The notes under the pieces are model-generated. The model saw only the letters and a list, made by a program, of their open reading frames with translations, did no database searches and was not told the origin of the DNA. Of a DNA stretch of 64,000 nt, positions 47,690 through 59,545 are shown piece by piece. The stretch covers positions 992,001 through 1,056,000 of the forward strand of contig JAMYGW020000002.1 of the NCBI GenBank assembly GCA_025617375.2. Direction: 5' to 3'. The position numbers and the translations under genes are program-made. The stretch comes from Acarospora socialis. Its lineage: Eukaryota; Ascomycota; Lecanoromycetes; Acarosporales; Acarosporaceae. Each line of letters starts with the position of its first letter. The first letter of the stretch is position 1.

Positions 47690-49044
47690 CTATAACAATC
47701 ATGCGGAACCCACTCACGTCCCTGGTCATGCAAGTAACACTGTCCATGAACTAGATGTACGTGGCAGACGCGAAATTGGTGAACAAAATCTTTCATCGAC
47801 AGGAAGACTTCCGCCGACCTGTTTAGTTATATTGTATGTAGATTACATCTCTTATCACACTATCTCCCGTTCTGACTGTCTGACTAGCTAGGCTCAATAT
47901 ATTTGACACCAATCTTGGAACTGTAGAAGGACAAGATTGGCAGAGACATAGGAAAACAATGAGTGCTGCTCTTAACGACAAAAGCTACAAGATTGTATGA
48001 AGTGAATCTCTTTACCAGGCCGATGGGATGCTCCAATGATGGACATCACTAGGATCAAGCCCAATAACTACTACAGCAAAGGACGTCAGAGCGCTTTCGT
48101 TGAATGTGCTTGCTCACGTCGGCTTTCGAAAAAACTATCCATTCAATGAAAAGACCGAGAACAACAATACCCAGGAAGCGCTGTCGTTCCGTCAGACACT
48201 GTGTTGGACAATGCGTTACTGACAATGGTTGTGCCTGCAAATTTTCTACGACTTCCTTTCTTACCCTTCAAATGGAGACAGGTCGGTGAAGCGATTGACA
48301 TATGATGGCTCTATATAACGAAGAAAATCGAACTCTGTTCAGAACTCACGAGAGCCCGCGAACCTCATGAGACCAATGGTCCAAGCCTCTGAGCAAGCAA
48401 TTTACAAAGCAAGTACAGAAGCAAAGAAGTCCCATGCCACTGATTTGGCACCGAAGCGCGTAGGACTTACTATGAACGAGATCTTCGGTAATATCTTCGT
48501 CTACTATTTCGCAGGCCACAACACCAATTCCTAGCTCGAAACCCTCCGCCTCTACGACACGATCCCGGGCCTGCCTAAGTGGATAGGAGACTCGGACCGT
48601 TAGATCTAATATAACGACCAGTCTCTAGTGATACCCGCCCGAACCTTTGTCTTACCAAGCCTGACGGCCGTGCACGCCTACCCGCGCTACTGGGGCGCCG
48701 ATTCTCTCTCGTGGCGCCTAGCGCGCTGGATAGTACTCGATCCCTTGGGCGGTAAGGCCGGCTTGGACGCGGAATCCCTCGTCATAGTAGTACAAGGCAC
48801 GTACTTCCCGTGGTCGGACGGGCAGAGGAATTGCCCGGGCAAGAAGTTCGCGCAGGTAGAGTTCGTGGCTGTGATCGCGAACCTGTTCCACGGGCACAGA
48901 GTGCTACCCGAGCGGATGGTGGGGGAGAGCGAGGAGGGGGCACGGCGAAGGGTGCTTGAGACTGTGGATGATAGCGCGGTCAAGATGTTGTTGCAGATGA
49001 AGGATCCAGCGCGCGTCAGTGTGAGATGGATGAGGAGGGAGTAA
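47690..49044 (+). pseudogene. Cytochrome P450 pseudogene
   Basis: P450 segments follow in order but with stops and losses. VADAKLVNKIFHRQEDFRRP is at about 47,765. EGQDWQRHRKTMSAALNDKS is at about 47,925-47,990, after a former intron and followed by a TGA. LSLNVLAHVGFRKNYPF is near 48,100. The I-helix YYFAGHNT (about 48,500) is followed at once by a TAG and then LETLRLYDTIPGLPKW, so the roughly 50 residues normally separating I-helix and ExxR are deleted. Two more stops lie at about 48,600-48,612. The heme loop FPWSDGQRNCPGKKFAQVEF is intact near 48,810-48,870. The last 500 bp are markedly more GC-rich than the rest. I judge it non-functional. Confidence 0.8.
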
Positions 49045-50116
49045 TCGCGAGTGGGAAGGGCGGCAAGAGGATTTGCTGCACAATACTCAACCCAGTACCG
49101 AATTGCGCATGAATATTGTCGATCTATATGCCTATCCTAGTATTGGCCCAACAGAGGAGGCGAGTCAAATATGGCCAGATATGATCTGACAACAGGTTGA
49201 CTCTCAAACTGTAAAGGCTGCAGCAGAGTGAGCAAAGCCACCAGGTAAGACTCTCAGGATACAGGTATGGGAAAGGTATGGTGTGCTTCATTCATGAGTG
49301 GCATTGTTGAAGAAACTATCTACGTGGTGTGGTAGACATTGGCGTGTGCAAAATGCTTGCGAATCCGCCGGGTGCACATTGGCTGTTTTCCATACCTAGG
49401 CCACCTCAGGGCCACTCTCCAATGTTAGCGCTAACATACAATCTTGTTAACTCGAAATGGCCATCTCTGCGACAATATCACAGTCGCATCGTTATCAACG
49501 CTATCATCATTATCGCAGCGCACAGATATCCATCGACATCTAACTCGAACTCCTAACCCAAAGCCTAACCCCTAGCCAATGCCTCTAGCAGGCCTTCCGG
49601 GGGACAACTACGTTGAGCCCACTCTAATGCTAAAAAGTGTTTGCGATGTGGTCAGCCTGCACAAAGTTGTTGGTGTTGCTCAGGGGGTGGATGTTCTGAG
49701 GAGAGAAAATCCATCTACAAAAACAAGCGCGTACTATAAGGTTATGGGCACAGCGGGTGGATAGCCGCATATGGGAAAATCCTCTAAAGTAGCCCTGTAA
49801 AAACTCCGCTCTCATACAAAATCTGTCCTGGACTTGCTCTTAGATAGTGGTATTTTAATATGCGGCTATCCACCCGCTGTGTCCATAACCTGTACAGGAA
49901 AAGCCGATGCTGACTTAGCCGCGGAATTGTCTGGAGACCACGCGACTTTTGTACCTGGCAACCTTTGTTGCTTCACTTCATGCTGCATCTTCTCCATCAT
50001 CACCCTCTCAATTGCAACAAAACTACAAAACTCTCCACGTCGACTCCCACATCGACAGCATGCACTCATTAATAATAGATCGTATTTTCCATCCAACGCG
50101 GCTACCTTCTGCTGTT
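49045..50116. other. Intergenic with MITE-like palindrome
   Basis: No gene. It contains telomere-like CCTAACCC words (49,551-49,577) and the 34-bp inverted repeat described separately. Confidence 0.5.
49739..49891. mobile_element. 153-bp MITE-like inverted repeat
   Basis: Arms 49739-49772 (starts aggttatggg, ends gccgcatat) and 49858-49891 are reverse complements with one mismatch in 34, separated by 85 bp. There is no coding capacity. The structure fits a miniature inverted-repeat transposable element or a foldback RNA. A clean target-site duplication is not evident. Confidence 0.65.
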
Positions 50117-51918
50117 ATGGAACGCTTAGCCTCGTCGCTCAACGTCCGGTCGCTACTCGCGGCGGGCGCGATTGGTCTTCTTAGCTTTGCGGTCATAGCC
50201 GCGTATAGAGCTTTTGATATTCACCAACGAACGATCAAGCTGCGGAAAAAGGGTCTTGTATAATCATCATTTCCGGCGTCTCAAAGATCCCCAAGCTTAC
50301 CGCTTCCAGTCTTTTGCGCCTTACCATCCCATCTTCGGAAGCCTGATGGCCGTGAAAGAAATCATGGCAGACCTTCCTCCAGACGTGAACCCGCAGTACA
50401 TACCGATAGCAATCCGACGACGATATCCGCTCGTTGGCAACGTCTTCTATTCTGACAATTGGCCCTTCATAGCTCCCATACTCGTCACAGCATCTCCATC
50501 TACGGCCAAGCAAATCACTCAAGAGCATAGCCTGCTCAAGTTCCCGGCGCTAAGAAACTTCTTCAAACCCATCGCTGGGAAATATGACCTCGTGACGATG
50601 GAGGGCCCACTGTGGAAGAAATGGCGAGGCATCTTCAACCCTGGTTTTGGCGCGGCATACCTCACCACGCTGGTCCCGGAAAATATCGAAGAGGCGTTAG
50701 TGTTTTGTGAAATACTAGAAGAGCGAGCGGCATTCGGAGCCATGTTCCAGCTGAAGCCTTTGACTGACAACTTCACGGTGGATGTTATTGGAAAACTTGT
50801 TCTGCAAGCATTGACTCCAATGAAAGAAGGGCTTGATCTAATCTACTAGCAACGTCAATTTTCACTGTCAGAGAACCCCTCACCCAATGATCACTGCTCT
50901 TAGACGGCATGTTCAGTGGGTAAGTCGTCCACAGTAGCAAGGAAAGAGCTCTGTCTCTGACAAGTAACAAGCTTTCCCTTGGAACAGAGCTTAACCTGTG
51001 GGAGCGATGGCATCCTGTGCGTCCTTTCATGCATTGGTACAATGCTAGAATCATGAACGATACATCAACAGAGCTCTCCAGGAGCGTTTTGAAGCGTACA
51101 CTCAGCAACCAAATCACACGAGCAACAAGTCCATCATTGATCGCTCTATTCAGACATACTTAAACGACGTGTCTGACAATTCTGCCACACCACAGAAGAC
51201 AAGGTCCATGGACGCGGCCTCCAGAGAGCTCATAGTGGGGCAGATCAAACTCTTCATGTTTTCAGGTCACGATACCACAAGCGCTGCGGTCTGCTATTCA
51301 TTCTATCTGCTCTCCAAGAGCCTCAAAGACTTGGACCGCATGCGTGCCGAACACGACGAAGTGTTTGGGACTAGCTTGGATCGAGCTCCTGCGATGATCT
51401 CGGAAAACCCACACATTCTCAATCAACTCTCATTCACACTTGCGGTGGTAAAGGAGACGCTACGGCTCTTCCCTGTTGCATCAAGTACGAGACTTGGCGA
51501 GCCTGGCGTCTCGGTGGTGGCGGAGGATGACAGGGTCTACCCCACAGACGAGTGCCTTGTATGGTCAAGTCCTCACACGATTCAACGCTCGCCAGACTTC
51601 TGGCCACGTCCAGACGATTTCATCCCAGATCGCTGGCTGGTGCAGCCTGGTCACGAACTATACCCAATCAAGGGAGCATGGAGGCCCTTTGAGTTTGGAC
51701 CCCGGAACTGCATCGGGCAAGAGCTCGCTCTTCTCGAAATGAAGACAGTGCTCGTGCTAGCCATACGACATTTTCATTTCAGTATGCCATATGACGAGTG
51801 GGATCAACTGCATCCTAAAAAGGTACTGAGGCATGTGGCTGGCGAAAGAGCTTACCAGGCTCTCAACGGTGGGCCGAGCGAGGGGATGCCATGCCGTGTC
51901 AAGCTTCGCGATGTTTGA
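50117..51918 (+). pseudogene. Cytochrome P450 with apparent one-base frameshift
   Basis: The exon structure is otherwise good: introns 50258-50309, 50804-50849 (GC donor GCAAGC) and about 50920-50989. Features are an N-terminal anchor (LLAAGAIGLLSFAVIAAY), PLWKKWRGIFNPGF (C-helix), HPMITALRRHVQW, WERWHPVRPFMHWYN, I-helix FMFSGHDTTSAAV, ExxR in VKETLRLFP, and heme loop FEFGPRNCIGQELAL. Between IMN (about 51,057) and the following YINRALQERFEAY the frame changes by one base, and total exon length is one short of a multiple of three. This is either a recent inactivating deletion or a sequencing error; the rest of the ORF shows no decay. Fungal relatives hydroxylate lipophilic metabolites; substrate unknown. 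Confidence 0.75.
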
Positions 51919-53140
51919 ACAATGGCTGCATGATATCAAGTGGCGCGGGTTTACTGGATTCAGCATGTTATTACAGCGAATTCATGCATCTAATCTGATG
52001 TCAGCAATATGGTTCGAGTGATGTTCAAGGAATAGAATGGTGTGAGGGAATTAGAGATGCGCACCGATCTGCCTTCTCCGCCCGCTGTAAGTAATTCGGT
52101 AGCGTTTCAGCACCGTATGCACGGGACGGTTGCCTTGTTCGCCTTGTTTGCCTCATACGGTAAGTTAAAGAATAAGTGTTGGTTGAGGCTCCAGATGTGC
52201 ATCTGCAACGAGGGTCATTGTACATGCATATAGGATAGGGCAACTGCGATTCTCTTAAGCGCACGAATTGAATGAGGAGGCACTGTGAAGCCTTAAGGTT
52301 GTCATCTGTGCTTATTATCATTGCAGCCTATGTGTAAAGCAGGATGAGCAGAGGGTCATGGGTCTCTCCCGCATGCATTTAAAGCTGCTTTAGTTACACG
52401 CATTTTACTTACACCAACGCCGGGACGGGGCGCAGCCACGCGAAAGTGGAGCCCGCCGCCGGGCCCGGAAGCTAAAGTTAGAACTAAATTCGCGAATTTG
52501 AAACCCGGAATGGTCAAACATCTGAGCATGCACAAGCAACACTTTCTGCTAAGGTACGTGAAGTCACATTAGTCTCCACTCGCAGACGAAGTTGACAGAA
52601 GTGGTCTTTTTAGCCAGTTGCAGTCGGTATCTCGTGTTGAGGTGGATGAAGAGGGCCGTGAAACCATATCAATGTAGCATCAGCGGCAGCAAGAGCAGCA
52701 GCATTACTCTTATTGGTGGCTTATGATATCACGTGATACAGCTATGTTTGAAGGTGACTGCCTTTCTCTGCCCTTCTGGCCCCAAGCTGTCAGCTTGGGC
52801 AATGGCTATCATTATGCAGGCACTTCCGCCAAATTTGACCGGTGAGTCCTCTCCCATGCAATCCAGGAGCCGAGCCTGTCGAGCTTCTTCCTATTTCAAG
52901 GTGCACTCTGATGCGCACTGTACTTTGTAACTTAATGGGGGCTGCGAGAAGGTGTCCCTCAGCCTTGCGGCGAGACGGTATTAAAACCAGTACAGCGCAC
53001 TGTCACGTATCTACGATGCTCCCTTATGAGGATTACCCTTCTAAAAGGCCAATTGCGCATCATCCAACCTCTGCATAAGCATTTCCCCTTTCGGTTTTGG
53101 ATAGCTTGCATTCGGTAATTAGGAAGTATGGACAGCGACT
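51919..53140. other. Intergenic, 1.2 kb
   Basis: No gene. A short GC-rich patch (about 52,425-52,480) is followed by a perfect 14-bp palindrome AAATTCGCGAATTT (52,486-52,499), a candidate factor-binding site. Confidence 0.4.
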
Positions 53141-54483
53141 ATGGCCGGATCCATCGCGTTGCCTTTAAGGTCTGTCTCTCCAGAACGTCAAAGCGTGCAC
53201 GATGCTGAAGCACAACAGGCAGTTGTTTCGGTGCTCTTCACCGCAGCCATGCTCGCGACCATCGGCCGGCTCGCCATCCGGTTCCGTTACCAGAAGCGCC
53301 TCTTCGCCGACGACTACGCCCTGCTGTTCGGCTGCTCTTCGCTGATCGCTGCCTTCACGCTCACCAACGTCATGTTCGAGGATATTTACTTCACCATGGG
53401 CCTGATCATAGGCCCAGGCGAACTCGTGCTGCAGGAGGCCGCGTCTGCGGACTTCGTGAACCATATTCTTAAATACCAGCAGTTGGCCATCTCCACAGAG
53501 ATCATATGTTGGGTCACCATCTTTGCCGTCAAGATGTCCTTCCTGCTCTTCTTCCGCCAGCTGACCGATCGGCTGAGATCCTTCTGGACTTATTGGATGG
53601 TGACCGTGGGGATCGTCGTTGTTTCCGGGATTTTTTGTATCTGTAGCATCGTTATCTCCTGTCCGCATTTCGGCCTTTCCTCGAGTGAGTACCTCGGTAT
53701 TTGATGCAATCCTCAATTCCGCACTGTGCTGATAGATCATGCCCAGTCCAATGCGTCCAAGGGCCAGGCCTCACGAGAACGATCGTCACCGCGCAGCTCA
53801 CAAACGCCCTGAACATGCTCACTGATCTCCTCAGTTCGTAAAACAATTCTCACTCTACATTCCTCCACAATGCTAATCCTCCTCCTCCTCCTCCCGAAGT
53901 CATCGCAGTCCCCATCAGCATCCTCTGGAAAGTCAAGATCCGGCTCAGCCAGAAGATCATCCTTGGCACCTTCCTCTGCCTCTCCGTTTGCATGTTCGCC
54001 ATCTGCCTCGTGCGCTCGGTGGGCACGACCATCAACGGTAACACCGGCACCGCCGTCGACGTCCAGTGGAACGTCTTCTGGCATATCATTGAGGCCAGCG
54101 TCGCGGTGACGGTCGTCTCGCTGACCGCCTTTCGGTCGCTCTACCGCATCAAGACACTACAACAAGAACAGAAGAACAAGAAGCACAACGAGCCCTGGCT
54201 GTCTTCGTACCGGAAGAACATGTTCAATCGCAGGAAGCAGCGCAGGGTCGACGAGTTTGGGGATCCAATCTCGGAAAAGCATTACTCGTTGCCGAGTATT
54301 CCAGGCGCGACGCTGACGGGCATACGCACAATTATTGGCGGTGAGACGGTGAGGTCGACACAGGCGCTGTCGACGCGCGGTGGCCTACTCTCTGTCGACG
54401 AGGCGCAGAAGGAGGAGGAGCCAGGCTTGATCAGGGTCGTTAATGATTTTGATATGCATGAGTCTGTTAAGACCTACGTTTGA
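53141..54483 (+). CDS. SAT4-type rhodopsin-domain membrane protein (404 aa)
   Basis: Three exons (introns 53685-53746 and 53834-53899) give 404 aa in frame. Membrane helices run through exon 1 (AVVSVLFTAAMLATIGRLAI; LFADDYALLFGCSSLIAAF; ITFAVKMSFLLFFRQLT-like helix) and exon 3 (IILGTFLCLSVCMFAICLV). Family signatures are ADDYALLFG, the KMSFLLFFRQL helix, a Cys-containing extracellular loop CVQGPGLTRT, and LLIVAVPISILWKVKI formed by splicing. The long basic/acidic tail ends in HESVKTYV. It is only distantly similar to the SAT4 protein at 45,809 (different splice sites), so this is not a recent local duplication. Function unknown. Confidence 0.88.
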
Positions 54484-56331
54484 TGATGGCATGACAAGGT
54501 CGGCTGCAGGGAGCGGAAGGTCGCAGTCAGGAAGAGCTCGCATGAAAAGCTTTGCCTCGTGCCGGGAGCAGATGATTGAGTTGGAAAGGGCTCCTATGGA
54601 AGCTTGGTCCAAAGTAGTGGCAGTCATCCCGCGGTCACACTATGGTGGCTATCCACTTTCAAATTCCACCGGGAGTGCTTCACACGAGGTAAAGGTAGTT
54701 AGTCTATATGGCAAACCTACGAGAACACGAGCTTCTCGACTCCCCACTAGACTGGAGCACCGTTTGCCGTTGCCATAGCCATAGCCATAGCCAAAGCCAA
54801 AGCCAACTACTCCTAATTACATACCAGTCATCATCACCTATCAATCAACACGCTAAGCTAGGGTTAGGGCCTAGAACACCTTCTGGTGTTTCTTAGATCG
54901 AATAAACTCACACAATTCAAGGTAACTTACACCGCGCATGGACCACACACGGGTCTTTCTGGTAGAGGGGGGTAAGTACTAAGGTACACGTCGCTCCACC
55001 CTTGGCCTCAATCCTTCATCCTTCCTCCTTCCTGGCGGCTGCAAAACCTCATTAATACCGAGCCTGGACTTTGGTAAAGCGGGCTGAGTAAGGATCTTGA
55101 AATGGATTGGTTCAGGAGGCAAGCAGTAAGGCAAGATTCTTGCTCTTCCTAGGCCAGCCAGGACGTCTGAGGCGTAACGTAAGGTAAGGTAAGATTACGA
55201 CTCTGGTTTTCTACGTACGTTCTTTGGTGGAGGCACTACTTTTTCTAACCTTACCTTATATACATAAACGGCTCTCCCGTGCGTGTCCCACCTTCCACGG
55301 AACTGAGGTCACACAACTTATTGGCCTAATTCTGTTAGGCGTAGTGTAAGTGACGATGTACGCAAGGGAAGAAGCCGAGTTATGGCTGGCTACAGTCTGT
55401 CACATCGGCTGCACCATAGCCGCCTAGTTCTCATGGGATAGCCGGACCCCGTAACAAAGGACTGATCCACAGTGCACGTCTCTCTCTCGAACCTCGTCTC
55501 TTCACGCCTGACAGTAACTACTAAGCAGGGGCTAATACTCTCACAAACATCCTTGCCCTCATGGAAATGGACATTGGCATCATCGTTGCCAGCTTGGTCG
55601 TCATGCGTCAATCTTTCCAGGCTAATCACGACACCATTTTCAACCGCAATGGCCCACGCACCATCAGTTCCAAGCAAAGCAGCTTTTACCGCCCCCTTTA
55701 CCCTTGCAAGGTGGCAACATGGCAACAAGATTACGCGAACAGTTGACATCGAGCTGGATAGCCATTCGGTGTCGATGTAAGACATATTGCCAGGTCATGA
55801 TTGCTACCACAGGGGCAATTGAGAAATGTAGCTTGGGGCTCAGTAACAGGCATCTCTGAAATTGCAGCAATGGCAAGTTCATACAGAGGTTGAAAACGGA
55901 GTCAAAGACGAATGCTGCTGATGGTTTGGATACCCATATGAGAAATGAGGATCACCGACGCCATGTGTGCTACTGGTGAATGAGCTTACGTTGAGATGCT
56001 CTAGGGACGAACAGTCTTCACTTATCCTTAGTTATGTTGAATTAGTCCTTATTGTTAGGGTCCTAGGAATGGGCAGTCACTATCTTATTTTATGCTCGTC
56101 TCGAGAAGTCGAACATATAGTCATACATGAAAATATACGCATGCCCTGCACCACATCTCATAACCATCAGTCATGAGGTACCCTTGAACTCCATTACAAC
56201 ATCCAAGGTCTAAAGTCGAAAACCTCTAAATTACTTCCTCTTACAAGGCCAGACATCTCCAGCTGCTCAGTAGCGTATGATCTCCCCCTATGTATGTATT
56301 CCGTAATGGGTATCTATGACACTGTTAGCCC
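54484..56331. other. Intergenic, 1.85 kb
   Basis: No convincing gene. It includes a hexanucleotide repeat at 54,772-54,804, a TTAGGG-like word pair at 54,857-54,869, and TAAGGTAAGG words near 55,175-55,195 and 55,245-55,260. A weak peptide LMEMDIGIIVASLVVMRQS at about 55,558-55,615 faintly resembles a SAT4 helix and could be a relic. Confidence 0.4.
54772..54804. repeat. Hexanucleotide microsatellite (gccata)/(gccaaa)
   Basis: Three gccata units followed by gccaaa units in tandem. Confidence 0.8.
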
Positions 56332-58150
56332 CTATTTCAAGCAATCATATAGAACGCAGTCGCCTGACCGGCAGTGTCGGCGCTGAAACGCTGCTCCGAG
56401 TGCCACAGTATCATTTACAAACTTTGTCCCCTGTATTGTGTCAGGCGCCAGTCCATGCTCAACCCATGCCACCAAGGCCGCCAGCACATTATTCGCCCTA
56501 TCGAACGGTACTCCGATAGCAACACCTCCACCACCTTGGCCAAACGCCCAAGCCCCCGGCCCTGAGCTACAATGAAACATGCCTGAAATGCGGAAGAAGC
56601 GAAAGAAATGATCAAGCTCGTGTGCGGGAGCCTTCATGCCGAGTGCAAGGTGATTGTAGAATCGTTCAGTATTGAAGCTTGTGATTTGATTGTCTTGACC
56701 GCCGTGGAAGCTGATGATCTTACCGCCTATATCACGGAATGTGGTGAGGTCGTCCGGCCATGTCCTGATGTTCGAAGGGTTGAGTGCATTGGCCACGGCA
56801 GCGTCGTGGATGGTGAAAGTAGAAGCATTCCATGCTGAATTGTTGTAGACAACGTATCTGAACCAATCCTATTATTGTTGATATCAGCAACGAAAGCACA
56901 AGAGGTTTGAAATGGTCATTACCTCAGAGTAACTAAATGGCTTCCCCGCATAGAGCTTCTGAACCGCCAAGACTTCGCTACCAGGCTGCATTGCCGGGTA
57001 AATCAATCTGCCATCTTCTCCAATCAGAGGACTGAAAATCTCCCGGACCTTTCTGACCTGACCAAGCGTCAGACAATGGGTAGTCGTGCTGTTAGTGCAC
57101 AACAATGCTTCAAGGCAGAAGTCACACAAGCCAGGGTCCTCGATGATACCGTCGGTAACGCCATCAAGACCATCGCATTGATATAATATCTCATCATGAA
57201 TCAGAGTCGTCCAAGTCGATGGTGTAATGAATTCTGACGAGTAGACGGAGCCAGTAATAGGAAAGAAGCTTGCTCGCCAAGATATCAGATTGTTGAAGTC
57301 GAGAGCCGGAGACCCTGCCACTATACCGTCGAAATCGTGGGGAAAGATCTCTGCAGCTTTGATGCCTTGACGTCCACCAAGGGAGCAACCTAAGTAGTAG
57401 GACTTGTCATGAGCTTTATTATAGAAGAGCTTGGCCAGTTCCTTGCCGGCAAGCACACTCGTATGAAGACTTTAACGTGATGAACAAAGTCAGCATTTCT
57501 GGAAATTTGTGTTTTTCTGTGCAAGGACACAGCGGTCGAAGACGAAAGAAGGAGGTAGGATAAAACGCACGCCCTCCAAGCAAAGTCGGTAACAACGTCC
57601 GGATTCTGGCTGAAAGCCACACCTGTAGTGCCATTATGACCATTGTTGGATCCGAATGACGCGAACCCATGCCCGGTCGTGTATGCTAGATCCTCATACT
57701 TGATACCTATGAATGACCCTCGTCAGTAGTGCTGGTTCTTGAAATCAACTGGTATCATCTGCCGTGTCATGTGCTACTTTCAAGATTGAGGAAACAGTAC
57801 GGACATCCGTTTATGCCTCCATTGCCCGTACCCAGCAGCCTCCCGCTCCACCGCACCGGGAGCCACATCTCAAACGTGAAGCTCGATCTCTCAGACGTCG
57901 GGATCGAAAGTGCGACTCGGCACAGATTGACCGAGACGATTTGACTAGGCCGCGCACATGTGGGGTCATTGTCAGGGAACAGGAGGTTGGTGCCGGCCGG
58001 AACGTACTCGAGAACGTGGCGGGTGCTGTTGGAAATGTAGAATTCGGGCGTGAAGGACAAACACCTTTTCTCGAACTTGTTGCCCAATGTCTGCACGGAG
58101 AGGAGGAGACATATTGCCACACACACCAGAAGGCCGATGCAGAGACCCAT
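56332..58150 (-). CDS. Secreted tannase/feruloyl esterase family protein (521 aa)
   Basis: Four exons (introns 56869-56922, 57470-57570, 57707-57804) give 521 aa. A signal peptide (MGLCIGLLVCVAICLLLSVQ, about residues 1-22) is followed by LLGTGNGGINGC, YTTGHGFASFGSNNGHNG and the nucleophile motif GCSLGGRQG (Cys189-Ser190). Downstream are EIFPHDFDGIVAGSPA, the catalytic Asp in GGQDNQI (about 402) and the catalytic His in MFHCSSG (about 442). The Cys next to Ser and the Cys after His form the family's characteristic disulfide-linked triad. The enzyme hydrolyses gallate or ferulate esters of plant polyphenols or cell walls outside the cell. It appears intact. Confidence 0.9.
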
Positions 58151-58895
58151 TGAAGCCGAACGCGGAGAGAGCGTTGCAACCGGTTCTCAGAATCGAAGTC
58201 GAACCAACGTTGCCGACACAATGTGTGCAAAGGAGGTTGGAAACAGAGAGCTCATCTATGACAATCTTTCAAACACAAGGATTTGGCGATGTTAGCACTC
58301 CGCAAGGTGACCGATTTGTGCGCTCAGAACAAGGGCGACCTGCATTCAATACGTACTTCACGCTCATAGTGTTTACGAACCTTACTCTTTCTATTACCAT
58401 TTTTGTATTTAGTGCAGTCTTTCCTGAGTGAAGTGGCCAGGCACATGTGGATAAGGCTGTATAACTTAACATGCGTAGGTTGGTGATGTACGAGTATGGC
58501 AGGAGATTACCACATAGGGCCTGCCTGCAGAGATTCTCGCAGAGACTTTTGTTCTACGAGTACTAGGTAGGTCGTGAAAATTTGCCAATAACTTTTGAAA
58601 CGCATCAAAACACCGACGGAACGTGATTCCTGCGAAGAGCTGTCTGTATTACATGGAGGTCTCCTCAATACCAAACTCTTATGGACCACAAGAATTTGTT
58701 TGACAAACGATGCATAGGGTTGCGGAGTACTTCATCTATACATTATCTTGGCGATGAGCTCCGACGGCATTCATTTATGACTCGAAACCGTAGCACTCTA
58801 ATTTCTCTAAATAAAAGGCTTTTTCTGCATCCATCATGTGGGGGGGTTGCGGTCCCGTGCGTGCAGCCTACACTAGGTACCTTAGGTATATAGTT

Positions 58896-58934
58896 GCTTA
58901 GGGCTTGACCTCGCGGTCAGGCTGGTCTCTTGCC
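58896..58934. repeat. Dispersed hairpin element, copy A
   Basis: Starts gcttagggcttgacc. The stem cttgacc/ggtcagg encloses tcgc, with one wobble pair. It matches copy B at 59,546. Confidence 0.6.
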
Positions 58935-59545
58935 TTAATGACCTAAGAGCCAAACAAGACGCGCTCCTCAAATAAACAATCTTTGAGCGATGATGCAACA
59001 GCAGCAGTGATTATCATATATATGTATATATTGTGCCTCGTCAGGGTTCCTACTTTCCCAGCCCGCCAAGCCTTCTTCCAAGCCTGCCTACTGAAGAGTT
59101 ATTTTCATGAATTATTATATAGTATAGAGTTATGTGATATCTTTCCATTACGAGGGTAATGGGTTCTTCCCAGTACCTTAAGGTCGGGAACGGCCGAGGC
59201 CACGGAAGATAGTGCACCGAGATTCAGCACCATGGAGTATGGTTTTTGGTTGTAAATGAATGCTGTTGTGGCTCATCACCAAGGCAGAAAGTATGAAGCA
59301 GCCCTCGACGATATATGGATTTCGTTAAGTACGATCCTAGTTTTTCGGAACAGTGTAAGATGAACGCCCAGTGGGAAGAGTAAACAATGAAGTTAAGTAC
59401 CTTACTCCGTTAAAGAATGCTAACAACTGTGCTTAATGGAGCACTCCGCGGCCTTGAGTCACCTCTGAATGTAAGTCTCCACTCAAAGCTTTCTTTGTCA
59501 CATGGAGTCATGTTGTTGCGCGTGTGCCCTACACATTATCGAGCT

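Noticed and set aside
53165-53740. 191-codon minus-strand open frame
   Set aside because: It is the complement of the SAT4 exon 1; the plus strand has the spliced, family-like protein.
55390-55785. 131-codon minus-strand frame or a SAT4 gene relic on the plus strand
   Set aside because: The minus frame has no motif; the plus strand shows only about 12 residues resembling a SAT4 helix, too little to call.
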